NCBI GenBank assembly: GCA_963817755.1
Contig: CAWFPB010000003.1
Span: 434,001 to 498,000 of the forward strand
Direction: 5' to 3'
Length of the DNA stretch: 64,000 nucleotides
Origin: Oleiagrimonas sp963817755
GTDB lineage: Bacteria; Pseudomonadota; Gammaproteobacteria; Xanthomonadales; Rhodanobacteraceae
Shown here: positions 35,560 to 43,746 of the stretch, one piece after another
Layout of the letters: each line of letters begins with the position of its first letter
Position numbering within the stretch: the first letter of the stretch is position 1
Made by a program: the position numbers and the translations under genes
Notes under the pieces: model-generated
What the model was told of the DNA's origin: nothing
What the model saw: only the letters and a program-made list of their open reading frames with translations
The model's database searches: none

Positions 35560-36276
35560 TTAGGATGCTTTGGCCAGGTACACGGTCTGCGTGAAGGGGC
35601 GGTCCTGCAACGGGTTGTCGAAGGTGACCGGTTCGGCCCACGCCCGATCGAACACGCTGGCGAGGCGTTCGGTGAAGGCCGGGTCGGGTCGCTCGTTCGA
35701 CCACAGTCCGAAGATGCCGCCCGGCTTCAGGTGACGCGCAAGGGCCCGCAGGCCGTCCGGACGGTAGAAGCTGGTGCTGCGCGCGTCCAGCAGGGCGTCC
35801 GGCGAGTGGTCGATGTCGAGCAGGATGGCATCGAATCGGCGTCCGTGCGTTTCGCTGTCCAACCCGGTGTCCGACTCGGCCAGGGCGAAGAAATCCCCCT
35901 GGACGATGCGCAGCCTCGGGTCCTCCACCAGCCCCTTGCCGAGCGGCAGCAGACCCGTGCGATGCCACTCGATGACCGGCTCGAGCATCTCCACCACCAT
36001 CACCGAGGCCACGCGCGCATGATCGAGCGCAGCGCGCGCCGTGTACCCCAGCCCCAATCCGCCCACGGCCACGTCGAGACGTTCTCCATCAAGCGCGTCC
36101 AGACCCAGCGTGGCCAGGGCTTCCTCCGAGACCGTGAACAGGCTCGACATCAGGAACTCGTCACCGAGCTTGATCTCGTAGACCTCGCGCCGGAAGTTCG
36201 GCTCGTAGCGACGGCGCAGGCTCACGGCCCCGATCGGGGTGGGCCAGTAGTCGAGTTCCTCGAACAGGGTCTGCAT
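35560..36276 (-). CDS. Spermidine synthase-like methyltransferase-fold protein
   Basis: The 238-residue product has the spermidine synthase core: LDVAVGGLGLGYTARAAL (nucleotide loop, about 75-92), VVEMLEPVIEWH, then FDAILLDIDHSPD with the acidic residue in the SpeE position. The N-terminal SpeE tetramer domain is short or missing, so the substrate may not be putrescine. Many proteobacteria have this stand-alone type, sometimes called spermine/spermidine synthase-like. The start at 36276 (MQTLFEELDYWPTPIG) fits the family; upstream residues do not. Cytoplasmic. Confidence 0.8.
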   Translation of the reverse strand: MQTLFEELDYWPTPIGAVSLRRRYEPNFRREVYEIKLGDEFLMSSLFTVSEEALATLGLDALDGERLDVAVGGLGLGYTARAALDHARVASVMVVEMLEPVIEWHRTGLLPLGKGLVEDPRLRIVQGDFFALAESDTGLDSETHGRRFDAILLDIDHSPDALLDARSTSFYRPDGLRALARHLKPGGIFGLWSNERPDPAFTERLASVFDRAWAEPVTFDNPLQDRPFTQTVYLAKAS

Positions 36277-36437
36277 GCGCTCGGGTGGTCCGTGTCGGTG
36301 GGCGGGGCGCCAGCATAGAGGGTTCGCGCCGTCGATGGCAGCCTGCGGCCGGCCGGCCCAGGCCACTTGTCGCGTCCATGCGGCGGGTTTACCTTCAATG
36401 GACGGGCCGTAGCGGGCCTGCCCGAGTGGAGATGCCC

Positions 36438-36848
36438 ATGCACTGCGTCACGGGAACATTCGAGGTCGCGATCACGCCGGTGGCGGATGAGGCGAGCGGG
36501 GAAACGGCGGGCATCGGCAGGATGCGCCTGGAAAAGCGTTTCCACGGTGGTCTGGAGGCCACCGCCGCCGGCTGCATGCTGGCGCAGGGCGATGGACGAC
36601 GATTCGGCGCCTACGTGGCCATCGAGCAGGTCGACGGGGAACTCGACGGGCGCAAGGGGTGCTTTGCCCTGGTGCATCACGCGCGCATGAACGACGGTAC
36701 GCCCGAAGGCTGGACGGTGACGGTGGTGCCCGGTTCCGGTACCGGCGAGCTGGACGGGCTTGCCGGCGAGATGCGCATCGAGGTGGCCGACGGCCTGCAT
36801 CGCTATACCTTCAACTATGACCGCGACGCGTTGAACGTGGGTTCCTGA
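36438..36848 (+). CDS. DUF3224 domain protein
   Basis: The 136-residue product matches DUF3224 along its length: FEVAITPV, RMRLEKRFHGGLEATAAG, YVAIEQVDGELDGRKGCF, ALVHHARM and the closing TFNYDRD. The fold is an allene oxide cyclase-like beta-barrel; activity is unknown. It has no signal peptide. GGAG lies 6 bases before the ATG at 36438; the ATG at 36432 is possible. Divergent from the spermidine-synthase-like gene. Confidence 0.82.
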   Translation: MHCVTGTFEVAITPVADEASGETAGIGRMRLEKRFHGGLEATAAGCMLAQGDGRRFGAYVAIEQVDGELDGRKGCFALVHHARMNDGTPEGWTVTVVPGSGTGELDGLAGEMRIEVADGLHRYTFNYDRDALNVGS

Positions 36849-37108
36849 CGCCCCGGCCGGGACGGTCCGGCGATGCCGCGTCGCCGGCGTCGCAGATTCG
36901 CCATGGAGGCCATGGCCGGCACGGTGCCGGGCCGGCGCACGGACAGCACGCAATCGGATGACTCGATCGCATGCATGCGGCGGATGATGGTGCTACCGTC
37001 CGAGGCGGATACCGGGCCCGATGAAAGGGTGACGTCGGCCGTCCGCAAGCCACGGTCCATGATGATCGATGGCTGATGTCTTCACCCGTGGGTCCGGAGG
37101 GGTACGAC

Positions 37109-37492
37109 ATGGCGCACAACAAGGATCGCACCCGGGTCTCGATCGGTGACGTGGATTGGGATGACCCGAAACTCAAGGCGTTGCTGGACAAGACCGACGG
37201 TCTTTCGATTGACCACCGCAGCCAGCTTCCGGGCACCCGGGTCGAGATCCGGGTCGCCAGCGGCTGGGAGGCAAGCACCGACGGCAAGCCCGCCCTGCTG
37301 GTGGGCGAAACCGATGGCCTGCTGGTGCTGGTGACCCGATTCCCCCTGCCGCGCGGAGGCGAGGTGCAGCTGAACGGGCTACCTGGCGGCGGCCCACAGC
37401 CACGCTGGGCCGTGGTCAGCGAAGAACGCGAGGGCCTGCGCGAGGGCGACCGGGAGGAGGGCCTTTTCCTGAACTGGCTTCGGCCACGTTGA
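37109..37492 (+). CDS. Hypothetical protein, weakly PilZ-like
   Basis: The 127-residue product has a polar N-terminus (MAHNKDRTRVSIGDVDWDD), a strand-rich middle (GTRVEIRVASGWEAS, LLVGETDGLLVLVTRFPLP) and an ending FLNWLRPR. The strand pattern recalls a PilZ-type barrel, but the RxxxR and D/NxSxxG c-di-GMP-binding motifs are missing, so I do not call it PilZ. GAGGGG lies 8 bases before the ATG. The earlier ATG at 37076 is an alternative. Function unknown. Confidence 0.55.
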   Translation: MAHNKDRTRVSIGDVDWDDPKLKALLDKTDGLSIDHRSQLPGTRVEIRVASGWEASTDGKPALLVGETDGLLVLVTRFPLPRGGEVQLNGLPGGGPQPRWAVVSEEREGLREGDREEGLFLNWLRPR

Positions 37493-37824
37493 GTCTGCGC
37501 CGGGATAGGATCCCGGCGGCGACCGGGGCAGTCGGTCGCATCGTTCCTGTATCCGGACTGGGCCCCGTCCCCCGGGTCGTCCGCGATGGTGGAATCCTGG
37601 TTTTGGCTTCAGCTCCAGGCCCGAAGATCTGGCGTGCAACGAGCGATGTGGACGGCGCCGGGCACCCGGGTGGTGGATCGGACCGGATCGGTTAGACTCG
37701 TGGCGTTCGATGCAACGACCTTCGGTCGCGGGGGGATCGTGGAAGCCAATGCATCGCAGGGACGTTCCATGATGTTCGTGGTGACTGCCGGCGGCATGCC
37801 CGGCGGCATGCGGGATGTCGTCGC
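37493..37824. other. 332-base gap upstream of the fatty acid kinase gene
   Basis: A tandem GGCGGCATGC repeat lies at about 37791-37810, just before the ATG at 37825. I see no clear promoter hexamers or gene. Confidence 0.35.
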
Positions 37825-39642
37825 ATGAACGGCCCGGGGCAGACCCGGTCGTCTCGCCTCATTCGCGGACCGGCGCTGCGTCGCGCCCTGATCGGCGGGG
37901 CGCGCCGCGTGATGGCGCATCGCGAGCGACTCAATCGCATCAACGTGTTTCCCGTCGCTGACGGCGATACCGGCAGCAACCTCGCCTTCACGCTGGACAG
38001 CGTGCTCAGCGGTGCCCTGAGCCATCGCATCGCGGGTGCCGGAGAGTTGATGCGGCACGTCGGCGAGGCTGCCGTCGACGGAGGGCGCGGCAATTCCGGG
38101 GCCATCCTGGCGCAGTTCCTGACCGGGGTCGCGGGGGCCATCGGCGATCACATGGCGGTCGCTCCCGCACAGCTGGCGCAGGCCGTTCGTGCCGGTTCGC
38201 GCGCGGCCCGGGACGCCGTGGCCGAACCACGGGAAGGCACCATGCTGAGCGTGATCGCGGCGTTTGCCGAGGCGCTGGACGAGCGCCCGGGCATCCGCGA
38301 CCTGCACGCCTGGTTCTCGGCCGCCCTGGAACGGGCGCGACGGGCACTGGCCCACACGCCCCGGCAGCTTCCCGTCCTGCTCAAGGCAGGGGTCGTCGAC
38401 GCCGGTGCCCAGGGATTCGTCGATCTGCTCGAGGGCATCGCGGCGGTGCTGGCCGGACAGCAGGACGACACCAGGCCGGTGACGGTGCTGTCGCAGTCCC
38501 CGGCGTGGACCGCGCACGAGCCCATGGGGCTGGACCAGTCCGATCCGGATCACCGCTGGTGCACCGAATGCCTGGTGTCGGGCGAGCACCTGAACCCCGC
38601 GGTCCTGCGCGAGGCCCTGGGTGCGCTCGATGCCTCGTGCGTGGTGGTGGCCGGATCATCCTCGCGACTGCGCATGCATGCGCATCTGGCGCGCCCGCAG
38701 GCACTGTTCGACCTGGCCGCGCGGTTCGGCCGGCTGGCCTCGTGCAAGGCCGACGACATGCATGCCCAGGCGCGCACGGTCGCGCTGGGCCACACGGTGG
38801 CGGTGGTCACCGACAGCGCGGCCGATCTCCCCGGAGGCCTGGCCGAGCGCCTGAACCTGCACGTCGTTCCGCTGCGCCTGAACTTCGGCGACATGGATTA
38901 CCTGGACAAGATCGGCATGACCCCGGCGCAGTTCTACCGCAAGCTGCGCCAGAGCGAGGTGTTGCCGCGCACCAGCCAGCCGGCTCCCGGCGATTTTCGA
39001 CGCCCGTTCGAATTCCTGCTCGCGCATCATCCGGCGGTCGTCTACGTCGGCGTGGCACGGGCGGTGTCGGGCACGATCCAGTCCGCGCAGACCGCGGCCC
39101 AGCGCGGCGATCCCGAGCGGACCTTCATTGTCGACAGCGCCAATGCCGCCGGCGGCCAGGCACTGCTGGCCATGGCAGCCGCCGAGATGGCGCAGCGTGG
39201 AGAAAGCGCCGAGACGATCATGGCCCGGCTCGAGTGGTTGCGAACGCGCACGCCCACCTGGGCCATGACGCGTGACCTCGCAATGGCCGTGCGCGGCGGC
39301 CGTCTTCCGGCCTGGACCGGGGCCGTGGTGCAGGGCCTGGGACTGACGCCGGTGGCCCGGGTCAAGCCCGGCGGCAAGCTGGGCGTGGTGGCGGGATTGC
39401 TCGGCACGCGCCGCCTGCCGCAGCGCTTCGCCGCCTACGTGGCGCGGCGCGTGGATCGCAGCCGGCGCTGGCGGGTGATCGTCGGGCACGGCGACGCGGC
39501 GATCGATGGCGAAGTCCTGCTGGCCTGCCTGTGCGAGCGCCTGGACTGCACCGACGCCTGGCTGGTCGAGACCGGTCCGGCGATCGGTGCGCATGCCGGC
39601 CCCGGCACGCTGGTGGTCAGCCTGCAGCCGGTGGAGGACTGA
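37825..39642 (+). CDS. DAK2-DegV fusion, fatty acid kinase and binding protein in one chain
   Basis: The 605-residue protein joins a DAK2/DhaL-type kinase domain (about 10-205; metal-ATP loop DGDTGSN at 46-52, GGRGNSG near 92) with a middle linker domain (about 235-325) and a DegV/FakB fatty-acid-binding domain (about 330-605; VTDSAADLPG, SGTIQSAQTAA). In Firmicutes FakA and FakB are separate and together phosphorylate free fatty acids to acyl-phosphate. Here both parts are fused, and plsY, which consumes acyl-phosphate, starts 3 bases downstream. This strongly suggests a route from exogenous or recycled fatty acids into phospholipid. No good ribosome site is seen before 37825, so the start is less certain. 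Confidence 0.9.
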   Translation: MNGPGQTRSSRLIRGPALRRALIGGARRVMAHRERLNRINVFPVADGDTGSNLAFTLDSVLSGALSHRIAGAGELMRHVGEAAVDGGRGNSGAILAQFLTGVAGAIGDHMAVAPAQLAQAVRAGSRAARDAVAEPREGTMLSVIAAFAEALDERPGIRDLHAWFSAALERARRALAHTPRQLPVLLKAGVVDAGAQGFVDLLEGIAAVLAGQQDDTRPVTVLSQSPAWTAHEPMGLDQSDPDHRWCTECLVSGEHLNPAVLREALGALDASCVVVAGSSSRLRMHAHLARPQALFDLAARFGRLASCKADDMHAQARTVALGHTVAVVTDSAADLPGGLAERLNLHVVPLRLNFGDMDYLDKIGMTPAQFYRKLRQSEVLPRTSQPAPGDFRRPFEFLLAHHPAVVYVGVARAVSGTIQSAQTAAQRGDPERTFIVDSANAAGGQALLAMAAAEMAQRGESAETIMARLEWLRTRTPTWAMTRDLAMAVRGGRLPAWTGAVVQGLGLTPVARVKPGGKLGVVAGLLGTRRLPQRFAAYVARRVDRSRRWRVIVGHGDAAIDGEVLLACLCERLDCTDAWLVETGPAIGAHAGPGTLVVSLQPVED

Positions 39643-39645
39643 GGC

Positions 39646-40293
39646 ATGGATGCAGCGCGGTTGGCGGCCCTGCTGACGCTGGCCTATCTGCTCGGTTCGC
39701 TCTCGGGCAGCCTGCTGATCGGTCGTCTTCGCCAGGTCGACATTCGCACCCTGGGCAGCGGCAACGCCGGCGGGACCAATGCCCTGCGCACGCAGGGCTG
39801 GCGCTTCGCGCTGGGTACGGTGCTGGTGGATGTGGGCAAGGGCGCCCTCGCGACCTGGCTGGCATTGCGGCTGCTGCCGCAGGACATGCAATCGTGGGGT
39901 GTATATGCCTGTGCGCTGGTCGCGGTGTCCGGTCATGTCTGGCCGCTGTACCACGGTTTCCGCGGCGGCAAGGGTGCAGCCACCCTGGTCGGTGCCCTGC
40001 TGGTGGTCTGGCCGGCGTCGCTGCCGTGGATCCTCGGCGTATGGCTGGTGGTGCTGACCAGCAGCGGGTACGTGGGTCTGTCCACGGTGCTGGCCGGCCT
40101 CAGTGCGAGCGTGGTGGCCTGGACCTCGCATGCGGACATGCCGCGATGGATCTTCGCGCTGTGCGCCGGCCTGTTGATCGTGTTCACGCATCGCGCCAAC
40201 CTGGCGCGCCTGCACGCCGGTACCGAATCGCGTTTCGAGCGCGTGCGCGTCCTGCGGCGCCTGTTTTCCTTTCCCGGCCACAAGCGACCCTGA
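39646..40293 (+). CDS. plsY: Glycerol-3-phosphate acyltransferase PlsY
   Basis: The 215-residue inner-membrane protein transfers the acyl group from acyl-phosphate to glycerol-3-phosphate, the first step of phospholipid synthesis. Family motifs: LLGSLSGSLLIGR (helix 1), RTLGSGNAGGTNALRTQG (about 35-52), HVWPLYHGFRGGKGAATLVG (about 105-125). About five helices, with a basic C-terminus slightly longer than usual. ATG starts 3 bases after the fatty acid kinase stop, so the two are one operon, and substrate flow is direct: kinase product to acyltransferase. Confidence 0.95.
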   Translation: MDAARLAALLTLAYLLGSLSGSLLIGRLRQVDIRTLGSGNAGGTNALRTQGWRFALGTVLVDVGKGALATWLALRLLPQDMQSWGVYACALVAVSGHVWPLYHGFRGGKGAATLVGALLVVWPASLPWILGVWLVVLTSSGYVGLSTVLAGLSASVVAWTSHADMPRWIFALCAGLLIVFTHRANLARLHAGTESRFERVRVLRRLFSFPGHKRP

Positions 40294-40367
40294 CGTGGCC
40301 TTCATGCGCTCGCGCCGCACGCCGATGATAAAGTGACCCGCTGGACCGGCAGTGATCGAGGCAAGGC

Positions 40368-41297
40368 ATGAACACACCCGACGCGCACTATCCGATCGGC
40401 ACGCCCGGGCGTCCGTGGGGTGACGAAGAGAAGGCCGAATGGCTGTCACGCCAGTCGCGCCAGCGCAGCTACGAGGACGATGTGCTGCGCCGGATCGATG
40501 CCTTGCGCGCCTCCTGGGACATCGTGCAGTACGGCACGCTCGACTACCGGCCCCAGACCTATCCGCTGTTCGCCGTGCGCAGCCGCGACTGGCAAGACGA
40601 CCTGCCGATCATGCTGGTGACCGGCGGCGTGCACGGCTACGAGACCAGCGGCGTGCACGGCGCGCTGCAGTTCCTGGAAACACGTGCGCGCGACTATGCC
40701 GGACGCGCCAACCTGCTGGTGGTGCCGTGTGTGAGTCCCTGGGGCTACGAGCGCATCCACCGCTGGAACCGCGACGCCATCGACCCGAATCGCAATTTCC
40801 GCGCGGATTCGCCTGCACAGGAGGCCGCCGCGCTGATGGCGCTGGTGGCGCCACTTGGTGATCGCGTCGTGCTGCACATCGACCTGCATGAGACCACCGA
40901 CAGCGACGAGAGCGAATTCCGTCCGGCGCTGGCCGCGCGCGACGGCAAGGCATACGAGCCCGGCGAGATTCCCGACGGGTTCTACCTGGTCGGCGACAGC
41001 GAGGACCCGCAGCCGGCGTTCCAGCAGGCGGTGATCGACGCGGTGGCGCAGGTGACGCATATCGCGCCGGCCGACGCCGACGGCCAGATCATCGGTTCGC
41101 CCATGGTGGCGCCGGGCGTCATCCAGTATCCACTGGCCCGGCTGGGTCTGTGCGCCGGCATCACTGCGGCCCGCTACCGGACCACCACCGAGGTGTATCC
41201 GGACAGTCCGCGCGCCACGCCCGAGCAGTGCAATGCGGCGCAGGTTGCCGCGGCCTGCGCGGCGATCGATTTCGCGCTGGCGCACGCAGTGTCCTAG
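40368..41297 (+). CDS. M14-family zinc carboxypeptidase-like protein
   Basis: The 309-residue product has the M14 zinc site GVHGYET (His89, Glu92) and the third ligand in HIDLHETTD (His174). It has NRNFRADSP as the substrate carboxylate-binding region. It lacks a signal peptide, so it is likely cytoplasmic. It resembles the succinylglutamate desuccinylase/aspartoacylase-related branch and small M14 peptidases; the substrate is unknown. The start at 40368 lies 75 bases after plsY, so it could share the operon. It converges with the GGDEF/EAL gene. Confidence 0.82.
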   Translation: MNTPDAHYPIGTPGRPWGDEEKAEWLSRQSRQRSYEDDVLRRIDALRASWDIVQYGTLDYRPQTYPLFAVRSRDWQDDLPIMLVTGGVHGYETSGVHGALQFLETRARDYAGRANLLVVPCVSPWGYERIHRWNRDAIDPNRNFRADSPAQEAAALMALVAPLGDRVVLHIDLHETTDSDESEFRPALAARDGKAYEPGEIPDGFYLVGDSEDPQPAFQQAVIDAVAQVTHIAPADADGQIIGSPMVAPGVIQYPLARLGLCAGITAARYRTTTEVYPDSPRATPEQCNAAQVAAACAAIDFALAHAVS

Positions 41298-41328
41298 CTA
41301 CCGGGGGGCGCGGGAGACAAGCCCCGGT

Positions 41329-43398
41329 TCAGCCGGGCAGGGCTTCGCCCAGGCGTCCCTTCAGGTCCGGGAAATCCATGGGCCGGCTGATCAGGTACCC
41401 CTGGAAGAAGTCGCAGCCCATGTCGGTCAGCCGGGCGCGCTGGGCCTCGGTTTCCACGCCTTCGGCCACGACCTTCAGGTCGAGCGAATGGCCAAGGGCG
41501 ATGACGGCGGCCACGAACCGGTCGGGGGCATCGGTGTTCATGCCGTGGATGAAGGACTGGTCGATCTTGACCTCGTCGACCGGCAGGTCCTTGAGCAGCG
41601 CGATCGAGGCGAACCCGGTGCCGAAATCGTCGATGGACACGTGGATGCCGCGGTCGCTCAGCGAGCGGATCTTGTCCACGGCATCGGCCACGTCGTGCAT
41701 GAACACGCTCTCGGTGATTTCCAGGGTGATCTGTTCGGGGGCGATGCGCCTGTCCTGCAGGATCTGCTGCACCAGGTCGGGGAAGTCGGCCAGGAACAGT
41801 TGCCAGGGGCTGATGTTGATGGCCATGCGGAAGTGGCGCTCGCCCACGGGAAGTCGGGCCATGGCGTCGCAAGCCATGCCCAGGACCCGTCGGCCGAGTG
41901 GCTGGATCAGGCCCCGGTCCTCGGCCAGGCGCACGAACTCCTCGGGATGAATGGGCCCGTATTCGGGATGCTCCCAGCGCAGCAGGGCCTCGGCGCCGAC
42001 CAGCACACCCCGGGCATCCACCTGCGGCTGGAACTTCAATTGCAGTGCATCACTTTCGATGGCCAGGCGCAGGTCGTTTTCAAGCCTCAGGCTGCGTTCG
42101 GCACCAGTTGTCATGTCCATGGTGTAGACCGCGACCCGGTCCAGGGCATGTCGCTTGGCGGCCTGAAGGGCCATGTAGGCCTCTCGCAGCATCGTATCGC
42201 TGTCGGAGTCGGCCGTGACCAGGGTGACCCCGGCGCTGACATCGGCGGAAAGGTCGTGGGTGCCCAGCTGGATGCCCGAAGCCAGGTCCATGCACATGCG
42301 TTCGGCGTCCTGGCGCGCCCGGGCCAAGGCATGTTCCCGATTTGACGGAAGACCCTCGACAAGCACCGCGAATTCGTCACCGTCCAGGCGGGCGACATGG
42401 CGCGGGACGTCGCCGCCACCGACCAGGCGCCGGCCCATTTCACGGATCAGCTGGTCGCCCATGCGATGGCCGAGCGCCTGGTTGATGATCCGGAACCGGT
42501 CGGGGTCGATGACCACCAGCGCACCGAGTGCATCGCCCATGTGCACGCGCCCCTCGTCGAGGTGCTCGCGCAGCGAGCGCCGGTTGGGCAGGCCGGTGAG
42601 CGTGTCATGGTAAGCCGCGTGGCGCAGGTGCGTCTGCGCTCGCGTACGTGCCTGGTTTTCCACGCGCAGGGCGCGGTTGCTGTCGGCCAGGTCTTCTGCG
42701 TACTGGCGCAATTCCAGGGTCAGCGAGCGGCTGAGCAGCAGAATCAGGCCGAGGAAGGGCAGGGCATCCCATTCCAGTGCCTGTTGGTCGGTGTAGGTGA
42801 AGTATTCGGTGTGCAGCACGGCCGCCAGTTGCAGGAGCAGGTAGATCAGCAGGGGCCGGGCCCGATGGCGGTCGTCATGCCTCCACAACATCTGGCATCG
42901 CCAGAATGCCCACAGGAACACGGCGATCGTGCTGAGGTAATACATCAGCGCTCCCACCGTCGTGGTTCCGCCGAACTGGCGGATGGATTCGCCCCAGGGC
43001 AACCGCATCGGTGGCATGTCGTGGATGGTCGAATACAGCAGGCCATTGGGCTGCACGAAGTTGACCGTCAGCATCGTCCCGAACCAAAGGGACGCCACCA
43101 GGACGGTGCTCTTCCAGCGACGCAGGCGTGAATACAACGAAAGGAACCACACCGCGACCGGGTAGATCAGGCATGCCACCGCCAGGTGGGCGCGTTCCAG
43201 GTCACGGGCCGGGAGGCGGATATCCGTGTCCTGCATCAGTGCCGTTACCACCAGGTACGCGGCGACGACGAGGCTGAGTGCACCGAAGGCCAGATACAGC
43301 TGCCCGTGTTCGCGCGAGCGGCCCGCGTGCACGAAGTGCGCGCCGGCAAACAGGCATATGCCTGCAGCCATCCAGAATATGGGCAACCAGATGATCAT
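41329..43398 (-). CDS. Membrane GGDEF/EAL protein, probable c-di-GMP phosphodiesterase
   Basis: The 689-residue protein has about seven membrane helices (residues 3-225), a GGDEF domain (about 265-425) and an EAL domain (about 435-685). The GGDEF loop reads DGDEF (339-343), missing the first Gly, so cyclase activity is doubtful. The EAL part keeps EALLRW (470-475), INIS, ITES, DDFGTG and VKIDQSF with EGVET, so hydrolysis of c-di-GMP is likely. The ATG at 43398 begins the first helix (MIIWLPIFWMAAG) behind GGGGGAT; longer readings add a polar stretch. It is divergent from the subtilase gene. Confidence 0.88.
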   Translation of the reverse strand: MIIWLPIFWMAAGICLFAGAHFVHAGRSREHGQLYLAFGALSLVVAAYLVVTALMQDTDIRLPARDLERAHLAVACLIYPVAVWFLSLYSRLRRWKSTVLVASLWFGTMLTVNFVQPNGLLYSTIHDMPPMRLPWGESIRQFGGTTTVGALMYYLSTIAVFLWAFWRCQMLWRHDDRHRARPLLIYLLLQLAAVLHTEYFTYTDQQALEWDALPFLGLILLLSRSLTLELRQYAEDLADSNRALRVENQARTRAQTHLRHAAYHDTLTGLPNRRSLREHLDEGRVHMGDALGALVVIDPDRFRIINQALGHRMGDQLIREMGRRLVGGGDVPRHVARLDGDEFAVLVEGLPSNREHALARARQDAERMCMDLASGIQLGTHDLSADVSAGVTLVTADSDSDTMLREAYMALQAAKRHALDRVAVYTMDMTTGAERSLRLENDLRLAIESDALQLKFQPQVDARGVLVGAEALLRWEHPEYGPIHPEEFVRLAEDRGLIQPLGRRVLGMACDAMARLPVGERHFRMAINISPWQLFLADFPDLVQQILQDRRIAPEQITLEITESVFMHDVADAVDKIRSLSDRGIHVSIDDFGTGFASIALLKDLPVDEVKIDQSFIHGMNTDAPDRFVAAVIALGHSLDLKVVAEGVETEAQRARLTDMGCDFFQGYLISRPMDFPDLKGRLGEALPG

Positions 43399-43746
43399 GA
43401 TCCCCCTGTCCGTGCATCCACCGACCGCCTCGACGAGTGTCGATCGATGATCCTTCGGGCTCGAGCATACTCCCGTATCGGCCGTTCGGCGTATCGGACC
43501 CTTTCCATGGCCCTCGACGGCGGACATCCGGGGTCATACCACGCATGGTCGACTGGTACGGGAAGGGCTTTTCACCGAGGGTTTGCGGGCACCCTGGGGC
43601 AGCGGGCCGGAAGCCGGTCGCGGTCACTTCGGGACCGGCTGCCGAGGGGGCGGCATGACGCTTTTCTGCCTGGTGCGGTTGATTTCAACCTGCGTTGGGC
43701 CGTCGCCGCGTGCGCGGTCCGTCATTCATCCATGGGGAGCCAGGAC
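43399..43746. other. 348-base divergent gap, no supported gene
   Basis: The gap holds the promoters of the GGDEF/EAL gene and the subtilase gene. I do not see strong -35/-10 pairs or operators. Confidence 0.35.

Noticed and set aside
37109..37492. PilZ domain protein
   Set aside because: The RxxxR and D/NxSxxG motifs are absent, so only the strand pattern is similar.
38656..40449. 597-codon minus-strand frame opposite the kinase and plsY genes
   Set aside because: Same type of antisense frame; the plus-strand genes there are certain.
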